Under the pieces are notes generated by a model. It worked only from the letters and a program-made list of their open reading frames with translations, searched no databases and was not told the origin of the DNA. 64,000 bases of DNA, from NCBI GenBank assembly GCA_018857735.1, contig JABMCL010000027.1:1-64000 (forward strand), given 5' to 3'. A program made the translations under genes and the position numbers. Within the stretch, counting starts at the first letter, position 1. The number at the start of each line of letters is the position of its first letter. This DNA comes from Alviniconcha marisindica (Eukaryota > Mollusca > Gastropoda > Provannidae). Below are positions 1 to 10,990 of this stretch, in pieces.

Positions 1-46
1 TTTGGACCCCCCATTTGCGCACCTTTTGGCACTAAGTCATATATGA
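1..46 (+). repeat. Short dispersed repeat at the left edge
   Basis: The first bases contain the string GCGCACCTTTTGGCACTAAG followed by TCATATAT. Nearly the same string recurs at 63188-63231 on the same strand and at 60660-60698 on the opposite strand. All three are followed, in the repeat's own orientation, by TCATATA and then mostly AT-rich DNA. This looks like one end of a dispersed transposable element. The rest of that element is not recognisable here. Confidence 0.6.
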
Positions 47-246
47 AGACATCTTGTAAACCCTCCAAACATTAAAGCCACTTTATTGTTATTTATTATT
101 TCAAACCATGAATGATAAAAAAATTAAAAAAATTAACAGCATCAAAACAGTGTTACTTCACAGTAACATGCAACAGTCAGCCCCCTTCCACTGGCTAATG
201 CTATGAAGCTATAATTTGGGCTTTCTGTTTGAATACATGTACTTGA

Positions 247-520
247 GAGCCGGTTTGGCCTAGCGGTAAGGCGTTAGGCTGGTAAGCGGAAGGATCTCGG
301 TTCGATCCCAAATTCGGCTCCCCTTTTTCTCTTAAAAAAGGGGTTGTGGTTTGTGGACATGGACATGTGACTTTGCCCCCCTCCCCTAATGAAACTTTAA
401 AAAGGGAATTATCGCTCCCCCCCAATCTTAATGGGGTCATTCGGGGAAATTACCGTGGTGTTTTCCCCCCCTTTAAAAGTCAACAATGGGGTTAGGTTTC
501 TGTGGAGGCCCCAAAATGTT
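247..520 (+). repeat. tRNA-derived SINE, plus-strand copy
   Basis: The head has an RNA polymerase III A box (TGGCCTAGCGG at 256-266) and a B box (GGTTCGATCCC at 299-309). The acceptor-stem-like ends GAGCCGG and TCGGCTC still pair. The anticodon stem is degenerate, so this is not a working tRNA. The body that follows (a G-rich run, then TTGTGGTTTGTGGACATG and later sequence) aligns by eye with the minus-strand copy at 61775-62096. The 3' part is diverged and full of long C runs. Confidence 0.75.
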
Positions 521-660
521 TCCCACTAAATTTCATGTACAGCATTTTTGAAAAAAACCCCCCAAACTTTCCCCAAAGTGTGACAGAAGATTTCCTATCC
601 CAGAGTCAACTTTTTACTAGTTTTAGTCCCAAGACGGGCCCTTTATAGTGTTTGTACAGC
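330..660. other. Homopolymer-inflated, probably low-quality sequence
   Basis: Runs of C, A, T and G of four to nine bases are packed together, unlike the clean exonic DNA nearby. Similar texture occurs at 3640-4740, 5850-5990 and 6240-7640. It overlaps the degraded 3' half of the SINE. I see no coding exon here. The simplest reading is assembly filled from error-prone reads, but a genuinely C-rich repeat cannot be excluded. Confidence 0.45.
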
Positions 661-878
661 CCCCTTTATCCCAAAGTCCCCCAACTGCATCCCATCAACA
701 TCTGTCCCCGCATAATAAAAATCCCAAACACTGGCAGCCCTACCATTTTTTGGACACACAAAAATGCTGCACCCATTAAGGTAGCACAGCACTTGTGACT
801 GCTTTAGTCTTACCCAGGTAAAGCAACCTGAATTTTGCAAAAGGGATTAATGAAGCATATAAAAAGAAACAATCTTAC

Positions 879-1024
879 CGGAGCTGAAACATTTGAGTGG
901 CTGCTGAAGTGACTGCCAGTGTAATTAAAAACACGGCATACTGGGTGATGGGTAAAGTAGTTGTCTTTCCGGTTTGCATTGAAGTCCACCTTCACCATTT
1001 GGGATGACAAGACATCCTCAGCAT
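879..1024 (-). CDS. Exon 4 of the unknown glycoprotein gene
   Basis: The exon follows a TTTTGCACAG acceptor and ends at a GTAAGA donor in phase 0. It encodes about 48 residues, including SSQMVKVDFNANRK and VCRVFNYTGSHF. It carries two N-glycosylation sequons (NYT, NVS) and one cysteine. The split aspartate codon at its start matches the single G left over from the previous exon. The next exon must lie outside the window or in the poor sequence before 660. Confidence 0.6.
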
Positions 1025-4000
1025 CTGTGCAAAACAAAATGCACCTGAGGTAAATAAGTAATTTCGGTGTTTTACACCCAGTCAACCAGCGCGGTTATAT
1101 CAGGGCGATGCAGCTGATGATAAACTGCCACCATCATTAATATGCCAGAAGCAGACTGTGAGACAGGATGGTCAAAAGTAAACCAAGAACATCTAACAGC
1201 AGATAGTGTTACTGTTAGCTACTAATCATACAAATAAACAACAATAATCATATTGCTATCACAAGGTGGGTCAAAATATAACCCTTAGCCCTGACACAGA
1301 ACAATCCATTCTTGGAGTAAAAAACAAAACAAAAAACTGTACTGTATTACATGCCATAAACTGTAGTGTTAACAAAAATAAAGCATGCTGCCTGAATAAA
1401 CACTAACAACATAGCATTAAGGTGTTTCATGCAGGAACTAAGACATACCAGTTTTCTCCCATAAATGAATGGAAACATTTTTTTACAGTGCAACATCATA
1501 TAGTGTCATGCAGATTAGAATTAAACTCTTCAGAAAAACACAGCTGGCAGTTTCACCTTTTGTATTACATGTTTAAATCATTTTGTCTTTAAAGAAAGAA
1601 AAAATAAACAATACAAGTCAGAGAATCTAGAGTGCACAAGGCAGAACTCAATATGGCTGTCACCAGACAATGTTTGAAAGAACTTGCTTAAACTGTGGCA
1701 GGGACCAGAACATTGACTCCATCATGCAAGTGTTTGATATGGCCAAACAAACAAACCAGACAACCCAATGACCACTGGTCATTACAATGCTTTGTGTGAG
1801 TCAAAACCAAACAGAACTCAAAATGTGATGGCAACACACAGGCACACAACCCAGGAAATCAGCAGCTCATGCCTCACCACAGATAGGTAGCTGAAAGGTG
1901 TAGCTCAGAGACACCTCCTCAATGTTAATCTTTTTACAATGCAGGTTGTAGAGGCTGAGGCTGGACAGCAGGGGCTGGCAAACCTGGTCCAGGGTTGGAG
2001 GTGGCTGCCATGTTCTGGTCAGCAGGTCCGCATTGATGTCCTTGCAGGCATCTGAAAACGCAGATTCAAAATGAAGGGTGGCAGACAGTGCTCAAGTACC
2101 TGAGGAAAAAAAAAGGAAAGAGGAAACAAAACAAAACAAACAACAACAACAAAAAGGAAAGGAAGGAACTGATCAACATGTATACATGTGTGCATGAATG
2201 TGTGAATATGTGCATGCACACATGACCGTGTCTGTCTCAGCTTCTCTTGCTATCTTGTAATTCAAGTCTGTCTGCATAGGCTATTCAGTAAACTTCATGG
2301 CTTTGTTCTTGGACTGGTGTATTTTCAATGTTCTGCAGTGAATAAGCATACCACTATACATAGAGATGGACTTTTTCATCACCTTTCAAACATGCAATCT
2401 ATACACCTACTGTGTACACAGATTTTTTATTTAAGTCACTGGCACACTTCCAAACTTTCCTGCTCATTCAAAAGTCATGTTTAGACTGTATTCAACCAGC
2501 AGCTTGTTGCATCTGTTGTACTGTGTCATGTGTCTCAGAGGATTGCCAAAACCTGCTCAAGCAAGGTCAACACTGCAAACTCCTAAAACTGACATAAAAA
2601 TTAAATATGTGCCTACCATAACGCTCCACATATTTTCTCTTACTGGACAGATTGTTAGTCTTGCACTGAAAATCATTATCATGGAGTATGTGAACCTCAT
2701 TCACAAGGCTAAATACGACTTAGTTCTAACAAATTAAAAATGGTGCTTTTCATAATGGCTAGTTATCTACTGGACTGATTATAATCATACATCAGTTCTG
2801 CTGAGAGTGAAAAAATACGTACTGGGAAAGTTGCCAATATAGTTCCCAATGTTGCAGTTCAAGCCATCAGAGCCAGGGCCCTGCAAGCAAAATATATTGC
2901 AATTTGCATACACTGACAGTAACAAACATTACAGCAGAACACAGGTATACTGATATTCAAGCATATGACTTACTGTCAGAAGGTGTGGCAGCAGAGAGTG
3001 ATCTAATTTTACCATATAAAAAAAATGTGTTCATTGACTGACCAGTGTGGTGTGTTTGTGAATGAATGAAACTAAGTATGCTTGAAAAAATTCAGCACCC
3101 ACCATGAAGCAGTACTGCTGCTACAATTATAGCAGCAAAAGTCTGATTTCACTAGTCAAGTACAACCATGAAAAATTGACATTAATGTATTGTCAGTCAT
3201 GTCTGATCTTGTGTGCAATGGCAAAGCAAACAAAAATACTACCAATCACATAAACCATGTTAGTGAAACATCATTATAGAATATGTAAACATCACCATGG
3301 CTTACACATAAGCCAGTTTTTTCAGAGTAGTTAATGAAAAATTCCATTGCTGGCTGTCAAATGTGTCCTAACACCAATGCTGAAAGTTCCAACAAATATT
3401 TTCCACAAAGCTGACATCTACTCAAATGGATATGACATAGGTATCTGGTTTTATATTTGCAGTGTGACAAGTCAGTACTAAAATTCACATAAACAAAAGG
3501 CTTTCAGCATGAGCAAGTTTTTAATCCACTCAAATTTTGTTGCAAGATTTGATATGAGACTACTTGCTAATTTTCTGTATGATCAAACTGCAAAAAAACA
3601 AACCAAAACAAACAAAAAAACAATGAAAACATGTCAACCACATCCAGAGCATCAAGTGAAACAACTGTGTTTGATTTGATTTGGAAGGCAGGGCAAACTA
3701 ATAAGGGCCCAAAATTCTAGTTTAATGTTTTTTGACCCATCCCATCTTTTGTTCACCAACTCAAAGTTGTTGTTTTTAAACCACCCTGCAAAACCTAGTA
3801 GTTCTATCATTTTGAGATATAATACTGCATTATTTTTGTTTAAAATCTTTTCCCTTTTTCCACAAACGCACCACCTGCATTGTATCATGCTTTTTATTTT
3901 CCCCCCTTTCCCCCCCCAAAAGAAAAAAAAACCCCTGAAGATGAAAATGTCAGTGTAAAAAACCTAGGACTTAACGTCTTAAGTCAAAAAAATAATTAAA

Positions 4001-7000
4001 ATCCTATCAAAATTTTCAGGGAAACGTAAGAAACTACATCTGCGCCCCGAACTTTGCATTTCTTTTAAACTTGCTTGGGACCCCAGTTCCATGGTTTTAA
4101 AGGTACCAAAAGCCCAAAATTTTTTCCCTTTTTTTTTTATTTTAATTATTTTTATATATATATATATAATATATAAATATTTTAAAATTTTTTATTTTTC
4201 TTTCTTTTTGATGTAAAAATAACACGTTTTTGGTTTTCCCCAAAACAAATGAAAAAGTGAGAAAAACAAAACAAAAAACCCCCCTTCCCCCTTTTATCCC
4301 CCCCAAGTGTGACAAACCCCGCTCTTCATCCTTTCTTAGAAAAGGGAAGGGGAACACTAAGATGTGAGAATACTGGACATTTTTAAAATCCAAGTGTGAA
4401 AACCTAGAATGTATGTCCTTTGCCCTTTGAGAATGAAAAACAGCAATAAAGGGTGGTTTTTTAGAAAACTAAAAAACTTTCCCCTCCCCGTCCCAGTGTG
4501 GGAAAACCTGAACCTTTTGTTGAAAGTGTTAAAAACCCTCTCTCCCATCATCATGGAGATGGAAAATCTTCCATTTTCCTGGGACATTTGCCCACTGGAA
4601 CTTGGTATTCCAAACAAGTAAAGGTGGGTGCCCATCCTTCCCCCTTTCCAGGCTTTCTTCCCATCCCAAATTTCACGGGGTTTTTGGGTATCGCCCCCCC
4701 CAGACAGAACCACCAGGATCAGCCCCTGCCGTAACACCTGAAGCAGAAAGTCAAAACTGTTCAAATGCCAACAGTGGTCTTTCCCATTAAGAAAAACATA
4801 GCTATATATAGTGTTATTAGTCCATTAGGTCCAATTTCTGGCATCACCACTCTCTATCACTGTTAACCCAAAAGTCGTGAAAAGACCATCACTGAAACAC
4901 TTAATTACACTACTGGGTGAAGTCAAGGCAACAGAATAATCTGAAGTTGTGCATTAGTCTCTACCATATTTTTATCATAAATACAGTATCTGTTAATTTA
5001 CATGAGACCACAAGAGTGTTTGCATACATTCTCAGTATTTGAATGTTCCTTAAGACAGTGACACAAACACAGTGTCACACCTGTCACTAGTAACACAAAA
5101 GTAATAAATCTGATTTATCACCCAACATTTGCACACAACTCCATGAAGGACACTAAATTTAAGATTGTACGCACACAAGCTGTTCAGGCAATTGAGCTTC
5201 TATTGTATAATTTCAACTTCACTGACCCCTTTTTTATGTTACCCGAGACACTGACAAAATACAAGCTTCCGTCACAGAAAAAAATGTCATCAACCACCAA
5301 AAGTGATGCCGAAGTTAAATTTGAAGTTATGTGTCAGTACGAGCATAACACTGCCATCAGAAATACAGCATCTTGCTCTTAGTAACCACATGAGATAACT
5401 ACAGTGTTTGCATGTTTCTTCGTACCAAAAATGGTACTTGTTTCATAAAATGTTGGTGATACAACAAAACTTTTCTTACCTTCTCTCTGAGACTCCACAG
5501 TTGGAAAGGAAAGTTGTTTATCCGGTCATGTGCACATCATTAACAGTTTTCCAAAACTCAACCTTCCATTTTCGCTAACTGTCAAGTATGTTTGAAATAA
5601 GTGTTAAAAGTTTGAATATGTTACTTAACACATTGTAACACAAACATACTTTCCACTCAAAATTGGTAGTTAAATTATAACAAAAAATGTCATCATGCCA
5701 GTAAGCATCGAAAACGTCATCTTCCAATGGGTTTATAAACCTCATTTCGGATTCATTCCATTCTTTTTAGCATGCTTAAAATGTGTTTGTCTGCTTGCAA
5801 GCAATGTGATGACAAAAGAAGCCCCAAATAAAACCAAGCCCCAGTTTGATGCCACATCAAAATTCAGGGACCCGGGTTTCCCCTTTTGGGAAAAATTCCC
5901 TACACAAATCAATTCAAGAACAACACCATAAGACCAAAAATTGTTTATTTTTGTGTTTTTTTTCCCAACCATTTATAAATAATATAAATAAATTTAAATT
6001 AATTAATTATTCCCCTTTCAATTCCTGCACCATCAAGCAAAGTCAAAATGCATGACGAATTTGTCAGATATGCACTGTCACTTTCACTTCATGTTCTCTT
6101 TATAATTACATAAATCTGCTTCCTTCTGATTTCTTCAAGTACTCCTTGGTACTTCAGTTTTAAAGCCACAAACAAAAATTGGACCAAGAACATCATAATA
6201 GTAAATTATGAACAAATGAGTGTGGTAGGTATGGGACTTGGCCCTCTTTTGACATTGAGTTTAAATGGCAGTACATGGGGGGGGGGTGCGAGTGCCCCTA
6301 ACTAAAACTCATCCAGCCCCGTTTTATACTAACAGTAACATGGTTTTCCAGCCCCCCCACCCACACATCTAGGAATCCCCACCACACCGGAGAACCACCC
6401 AGCCCCACAAAACCCCCCCCAACATCCGGGCCCCTTTCCACACCTTCCTCCCAAAATCTGCCAGATTTAGTTAAGCCAATCAATGGGGACTTTTTATCCC
6501 TACAGCCCTTTTCCACCTGGCGGTCGGCCCCCCCGAAAAAGGTTTTGGGTACCGATAAAAACTATTTGGGAAAAAAAACTGGTGCCCAAGCCCTGCCCAC
6601 TTTAAACATGAAAGGGGGACCCCCCTGGGGAAAAAAAAAGTTCCCCTCCCCATTCAAACAATTTTGTTTTATTTGAGCTGGCGTTAAGCAACATGGTCCG
6701 TTATAAAACAAACGTCCCGATATAATCGGAATTTTTTGTCAACACATAACAAAACTTACTACTGTTTGAGCCCCCCTAACCCCAAAAAATGTTTTAACAA
6801 GGGTTTTTTGGACTAAATACAGCAGAGGTTGAAGGAAGGGGTGTCATAAACCCAAATGCTTGGACCTCCAAACCCCATAAAAATTCCATCCCACTGGACA
6901 GCATATATATAGCAGATGACTTTCTTTCCTAGGACCATCCCAGAGTGGAACAGTCTTCCCCCCAAAAAGTGACCACAGCACCCACCCCTGGCTCCTTCGC

Positions 7001-8187
7001 GATCAGGGGCTGCCCCTCTGAAAAAAGTAAATTTAAAGAAAAGTTGGTAATGAAGGCTTAAAAGCTGTGGCCCCCGGGCGGGGTTTATCCCCGGGGACTG
7101 CCCACGGGAAACCCGGGTTTGGGCTAGTCGGATACCCCAAAAATCAGTACACAGCACCCACGCTCCTGTCAAAAATTTTAACCCTTCTTTTTTTCCTTTC
7201 CCTTTCTTTTTCTTTTTTCTCATTTTTACCACTTTAAAACCTCAGAACCCCCCCCCCCCCCAAAATTAAAAGGGGAAAAACCCCCCTTTTAATTGGGCCC
7301 CAAAAGTTTTCTTGGGAAACCCCAGTTGGAAGTATTCTGGCGGTTGGTTTTTAATTGGTTTGGGAAAAATTTTTCACAACCTAAATTGGAAAAAATTCGT
7401 CAAAATAAATTCAGGGTCCAAAAAACCCTTTCCCCAACATGTTTTCAAGGAAAATTCGCCCCCATTCGACGATCATTCCCCCTGACTGGTGAGGGCAGAG
7501 CTCTCCTTTTGGAAAAAGGAAAAAAAAAAAATAAAAATGGAACGGTTTTGCTGGGGTTTTTCCCCTCGCTTCGGGGGAATTTTTTTTGATTTTGGGAGGG
7601 GCAGCCTTGTCTCGGGACCCAGGAAAAGAGATAAATAGTTAGGTTGAATTTCCCTGTGAGGGATGATGAAAGTGTTTTATTGACTTTTGCCCTAAAATTT
7701 TCGGGTCATGATGTCTGCTGCCCCACCTGCCGCAAGTTTGGGACGAAGCTTGATCCCCCTTACAAGCCAGTTGAGAAAAGAAGTAAAGTTTGGACTGTCC
7801 GAACCATGTTCGGCGAACTAAAAGTTCAATTAAGAAACGAATCATAGTTCGTCGAACTGTCCGAAGTATGTTCGGCGAACAAACATTCGCCCAGTTAAGA
7901 ACGGGCTTAACACAAAGAAGAAGAAGAAGACGGTGCGACTGGTTGGGGTGCGCAGTAGTCTATCGGCGCTTATCGAAAGTTTCGCAACAAATAGATTTAT
8001 AAAATACAAAACTTACGGTGGCTTCGCATGTAGTCGGGCGGCAGTCCTTGGCTGTGTATATTACAGCGTTGTCTTTGTTTTTTAAACCCGAGTCAATGCA
8101 ATCCGACTGCTCCACCTTTTCAGCAAGCAGAAATCGGAGGCTTAAAAGCCCAACAAACACCAGAATCACGGCACGATAACGCTCCAT
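879..8187 (-). CDS. Secreted or membrane glycoprotein gene of unknown family, 5' part (4 exons)
   Basis: Four exons join in frame on the minus strand: 8017-8187, 2823-2880, 1878-2051 and 879-1024, giving about 183 residues before the gene continues past the left edge. The start ATG at 8187 opens a signal peptide (MERYRAVILVFVGLLSLRFLLA). The mature part is cysteine-rich, with two possible N-glycosylation sites (NYT and NVS) in the last visible exon, so it probably faces the ER lumen or outside of the cell. Splice phases agree at every junction (0, 1, 1, then 0 at the last donor) and each junction has AG and GT. No family is recognised and no membrane segment other than the signal is visible. 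Exons could be missing in the poor sequence between 2883 and 8016, although phase does not require any. It is divergently paired with the RhoGEF gene. Confidence 0.65.
1878..2051 (-). CDS. Exon 3 of the unknown glycoprotein gene
   Basis: The exon is bounded by a TTTTCAG acceptor and a GTGAGG donor. It encodes about 58 residues with four cysteines, including ACKDINADLLTRTWQPPP and ending YTFQLPICG. It begins and ends in phase 1, and the leftover A from the previous exon completes an AAT codon. The even spacing of cysteines suits a disulphide-bonded extracellular domain. I do not recognise the fold. Confidence 0.65.
2823..2880 (-). CDS. Exon 2 of the unknown glycoprotein gene
   Basis: This 58-base exon has a strong acceptor (TATTTTGCTTGCAG) and a GTACGT donor. 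Only one frame is open, reading GPGSDGLNCNIGNYIGNFP. It joins exon 1 in phase 0 and exon 3 in phase 1. The composition (Gly and Asn, one Cys) fits the extracellular part of the same protein. Confidence 0.55.
6240..7640. other. Long homopolymer-inflated block, likely assembly artefact
   Basis: About 1.4 kb is made of stretched runs such as seven or more C, G or A bases, including a C run near 7248-7261 and repeated patterns like GGGTTTTTTGG. Local composition swings sharply within tens of bases. Open frames here (for example 6813-7232 minus) are lysine and glycine strings without domain features. Base calls in this block should not be trusted. Confidence 0.5.
7636..7668 (+). repeat. Short dispersed repeat (CCCTGTGAGGGATGAT type), copy 1
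   Basis: This stretch matches 46961-46993 closely: both read TAGTTA-GTTGAA followed by CCCTGTGAGGGATGAT. The match is short, and similarity fades on both sides. It is probably the edge of a dispersed repeat family. Confidence 0.5.
7796..7881 (+). repeat. Duplicated palindromic motif pair (GTCCGAA...TTCGGCGAAC)
   Basis: GTCCGAACCATGTTCGGCGAAC at about 7798 is repeated with two changes near 7859 as GTCCGAAGTATGTTCGGCGAAC. Each unit contains CGAA(N)4TTCG symmetry. Between them lies AGTTCGTCGAACT, itself an inverted repeat. The pair sits in intron 1 of the minus-strand gene, about 140-220 bases downstream of its first exon. It could be a paired regulatory site or the end of a small transposon. 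Confidence 0.45.
8017..8187 (-). CDS. Exon 1 of the unknown glycoprotein gene, with signal peptide
   Basis: ATG at 8187 starts 57 codons that end at a GTAAGT donor (8011-8016). Residues 1-22 form a classical signal peptide: a basic start, a hydrophobic core (VILVFVGLLSLRFLLA) and a likely cleavage before EKVEQ. The rest has three cysteines, as in SDCIDSGLKNKDNAV and DCRPTTCEAT. This ATG is chosen because it is the first one preceding the signal peptide and faces the promoter region. Confidence 0.75.
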
Positions 8188-8570
8188 AGGGTTTGGATCT
8201 GCCGACCGACGAAAGTTAAGTTATTGCAATATAATCACGTTGACCACCCATCTTCTCAGACAGTTGTGATTTGCCGAATGTCCAGCGTTGTTCAAAACAT
8301 TTCAAGCAAGTTTTACTTGGTAATCTAGTCCTGTTTCCGGGAAGTAGCCTAAGGCAAGGGGGAGTCTATTCTACTTATTCGTTGATTAGAGTTACTTGCC
8401 CTTGTACAACCCGAAGCCGCCATATTCAAAGTGAGATAATGTTATACTGCACCTCGCGGAGCGTCTAGCGGTAAACTGGTGCTGTGCTCGAGAGTTCGAT
8501 CAAGCAAATCACTTGTGTTGTAACGGAGTCAGTCAGTCGTCATCGAGTGAACCGTACAAAGAAATCAGTC
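8188..8570. promoter_or_regulatory. Putative bidirectional promoter between divergent genes
   Basis: Only 383 bases separate the minus-strand start codon at 8187 from the plus-strand ATG at 8571. The stretch is richer in CpG than its surroundings. It contains a YY1-like GCCGCCATATT near 8414 and an ETS-like TTTCCGGGAAGTAG near 8334. No TATA box is evident at a fixed distance. The short spacing and the motifs suit a TATA-less housekeeping bidirectional promoter; the transcription starts themselves are inferred. Confidence 0.45.
8449..8511 (+). repeat. Possible degenerate tRNA-like SINE head
   Basis: GCGTCTAGCGGTAAACTGG followed by GAGTTCGATC resembles polymerase III A and B boxes in the right order and spacing. 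The acceptor stem does not pair, so it is not a tRNA gene. It lies inside the presumed shared promoter, which makes the SINE reading tentative. Confidence 0.3.
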
Positions 8571-8593
8571 ATGGACGACGAGGCTCTTTTCAA
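8571..8593 (+). CDS. NET1: Alternative first coding exon of the RhoGEF gene (MDDEALF-)
   Basis: ATG at 8571 has a favourable context (G at -3, G at +4) and reads MDDEALF plus two bases before a consensus GTAAGT donor at 8594. It ends in phase 2, exactly as the exon at 12601-12770 does, so either could splice to 13531. Mammalian NET1 is known to use alternative first exons giving NET1 and NET1A, which makes this reading natural. It could instead begin an unrelated gene whose other exons I missed. Confidence 0.45.
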
Positions 8594-10039
8594 GTAAGTG
8601 ATTAAAAACATTTGAGCACCATTAATTTTTATCTTAATTTAATAATAGTTTACATCTTCATCTAGGTGACTAAAGAAATATGTCTAATTGTGGGCTTTAA
8701 GGCAAATATAATATTGTTTTAGTGTTCTACATTATTGCCTCATTTGACTTCCATTCTTGTTCATCGTCGTTTTGGGTCACACTTGCGCGCATGAACTATA
8801 AAGTTATAAAAATTTGAAATGTTTTTGACACTTTGTTTTTTAATGGCCGTGTTACTTATGGAATGCACATTTTATACCTGTATCACTGGTCTATCAGTCC
8901 CGAAAAAGTTTAGTTCATCCCTGTTTCCGTGCAAAACGGCTGGTTCAGATACAACTGGGAAGAGGACAAAACAAAACAAAAACTCCAAAATTAATTTTCT
9001 AAAGTTCTACAAATTCAGTCTGAAAATGGAATGAAATTGCTTCTAGTTCATTAATTAACTCAAGCAGGGTAAATGATGGCTAGAGCTGTACAGGATTCTG
9101 GTCAGGGTTCTGCCCCACCTGGAGGTGACCAGTAACCAGTCAGATACCTAAAACTATATCATCTTCTTCCTACAGCATACAAAAAGTCAAATAAATGTGA
9201 AACTTACCAGTGACAACTTGACTCCAGAATTTTAAGATTGAAAAATGAATGTGTCAATGCAAAAAAAAAAAAAAAATCCTAAATGAGATCCATCTTTTTT
9301 TCTGATTACTAATATTGGTTTATTACAGATTACAGACGCAAGTTACATGACAAAGTCCAGTCAACTGCAAAGCTCATAAACATTACTTGATCAAAATGAT
9401 AAGCTTGTAAGAACTGTGATTCAATGCTCATAGCAGACAATATGGAATGCAGTTTGGTTTGCGTTGCAGGGCTAGAAATTACCGGAAACCTTTCACTGCA
9501 TTAACTGGTAACTTCCTGTATTTTATTGGTTAATTTTTTTAGCAATCAGTCAGGCTGTTATTTGACTGGTTCTAAAAATTAAATAAAAAAATGTGGCACA
9601 GTGAGTTACGGCGTGTGTGTATGTGTGCATGTATTTGTGTGTGTATATATATATATGTATAAATATATATATGGGGGAGTGGGGATGGTGGGGGGGTGTT
9701 CTAGATAGGGAAGGGAGCTTGATGTTTGCTAGTACAGCTCTAGTAAATAGTATTTGACTGGTTACAGTGATTGTTTGACCATTTTCCATGAACCACTTTT
9801 GCCACCTTATTGATAATACACTGGCTAGAAAAATGTCTAGTGCCACCAGTCAATCACAAATTTTATTGGTCCAGTGATCATGCTAGACAATTTTCAGACC
9901 AGTGTGACATATATAAAGTGGTGAAAGTGTTTCACAGAAACTGACTAGACAATCACTGACACTGGTCAGATACACGGCTGTCTATACTTCTACTAGAGTT
10001 CTACTAGCAAACACCCTGCTCTCTTCCCCATCTAGAACA

Positions 10040-10099
<60 letters not shown>

Positions 10100-10990
10100 T
10101 TTGTTCTTTGATAACCAGTCAAACAAAATAACAGCCAGTATGTCTGACCAGTTGCTGATTTTTTTCTCCAGTATAATATGCTGATCTTAAACAGTAAAAT
10201 ACCAGAAATTACCAGTTGATGCAAACATTGTGGTCCCTTGATTTTTACTGGTCCTCAAAAACAAGTGAGCCACCAATGAAGGGGAGAAACAGAATGGAGA
10301 CAGATGCCTGAGATGGGGACAGATTTTGAACCCTTTTTGTGTGTGTGTTGTCCTGGCTTGTGTGGTGTATTCATTTTAGACAGTCTTTGCCCTTCACTTG
10401 TGGCATTGGCCACAGAGGCTTGACATTTCTTATAAAAATTATTGGATGAGTGGACCAGTGGATGGGATATTTCTAGTTATACTGGTCCACAAGCAGTTTT
10501 AGCTGACATGGACCACAGGACCTGTATGGATTTTGAGCCCTCTGTTGGAAGAAGATCTTGCGAAAAATTCAGGTTAGTTGAATGAACTGAGATTTCTTGC
10601 AGAAGGTGATGGGAGCATTCTGGGAGCATAACTATATTCTGACCTACTCATGGGCAGAACATCTGACAGATGTGGAAAAATATGTATCATTACAATATAT
10701 ATGTCATTTATACAATCACCCCCAAAAAATTAGAGCTGGAAATCTGGAAAACAAATCCAAAATATTCAGGATTCTCATACTCCTCCCTCCCCTCCCCATC
10801 TCTACCAGCAGCCAAAAAAAAGAAGAGCAAAGAAACAGGAGCAAATAGGAATTTAAACTTGCTTTTACAATGTGTACCTGTACACCCCCAAAAAGAGGAT
10901 CACTGTTACCTAAGAGAACCTGGTCATTGTGCCAAAAGTGCAGGTGGTGGGTTACAGCTAAACACGCCACACATACACTCTGTCAATGAG
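8594..10990 (+). other. Presumed RhoGEF intron, upstream part, rich in ACTGGT/ACCAGT
   Basis: No exon is supported. The stretch 9080-10500 is crowded with ACTGGT or its complement ACCAGT, roughly fifteen times in about 1.4 kb, which suggests an ancient degenerate repeat. It also holds a GT/TA microsatellite (about 9615-9671) and a long CT microsatellite (10042-10095). Confidence 0.4.
10042..10095. repeat. (CT)n microsatellite
   Basis: About 27 uninterrupted CT repeats. The reverse-strand ORF across it (Arg-Glu repeats) is an artefact of the microsatellite. Confidence 0.95.

Larger units (their letters stand above)
2883..8010 (-). other. Intron 1 of the unknown glycoprotein gene
   Basis: No exon is supported in this stretch. 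It holds AT-rich DNA (2900-3640), a TA microsatellite (about 4154-4176), three blocks of homopolymer-inflated sequence (3640-4740, 5850-5990, 6240-7640) and an inverted-repeat motif pair at 7796-7881. An ORF at 5143-5382 and a plus-strand ORF at 7644-7847 have no recognisable protein features. Missing exons in the poor blocks cannot be ruled out. Confidence 0.5.

Noticed and set aside
247..322. Functional tRNA gene with A and B boxes
   Set aside because: The anticodon stem does not pair, and a SINE body matching another copy at 61775-62096 follows, so it is a SINE head.
4357..4764. 135-codon minus-strand frame and overlapping plus-strand frames
   Set aside because: They lie in homopolymer-inflated sequence and lack any domain or splice pattern.
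5466..5590. Possible extra exon of the minus-strand glycoprotein gene with GTAAGA donor
   Set aside because: All three frames contain stops between any plausible acceptor and the donor, and the neighbouring exons already join in phase.
6813..7232. 139-codon minus-strand frame
   Set aside because: Its start is a lysine string from a homopolymer-rich block and nothing recognisable follows.
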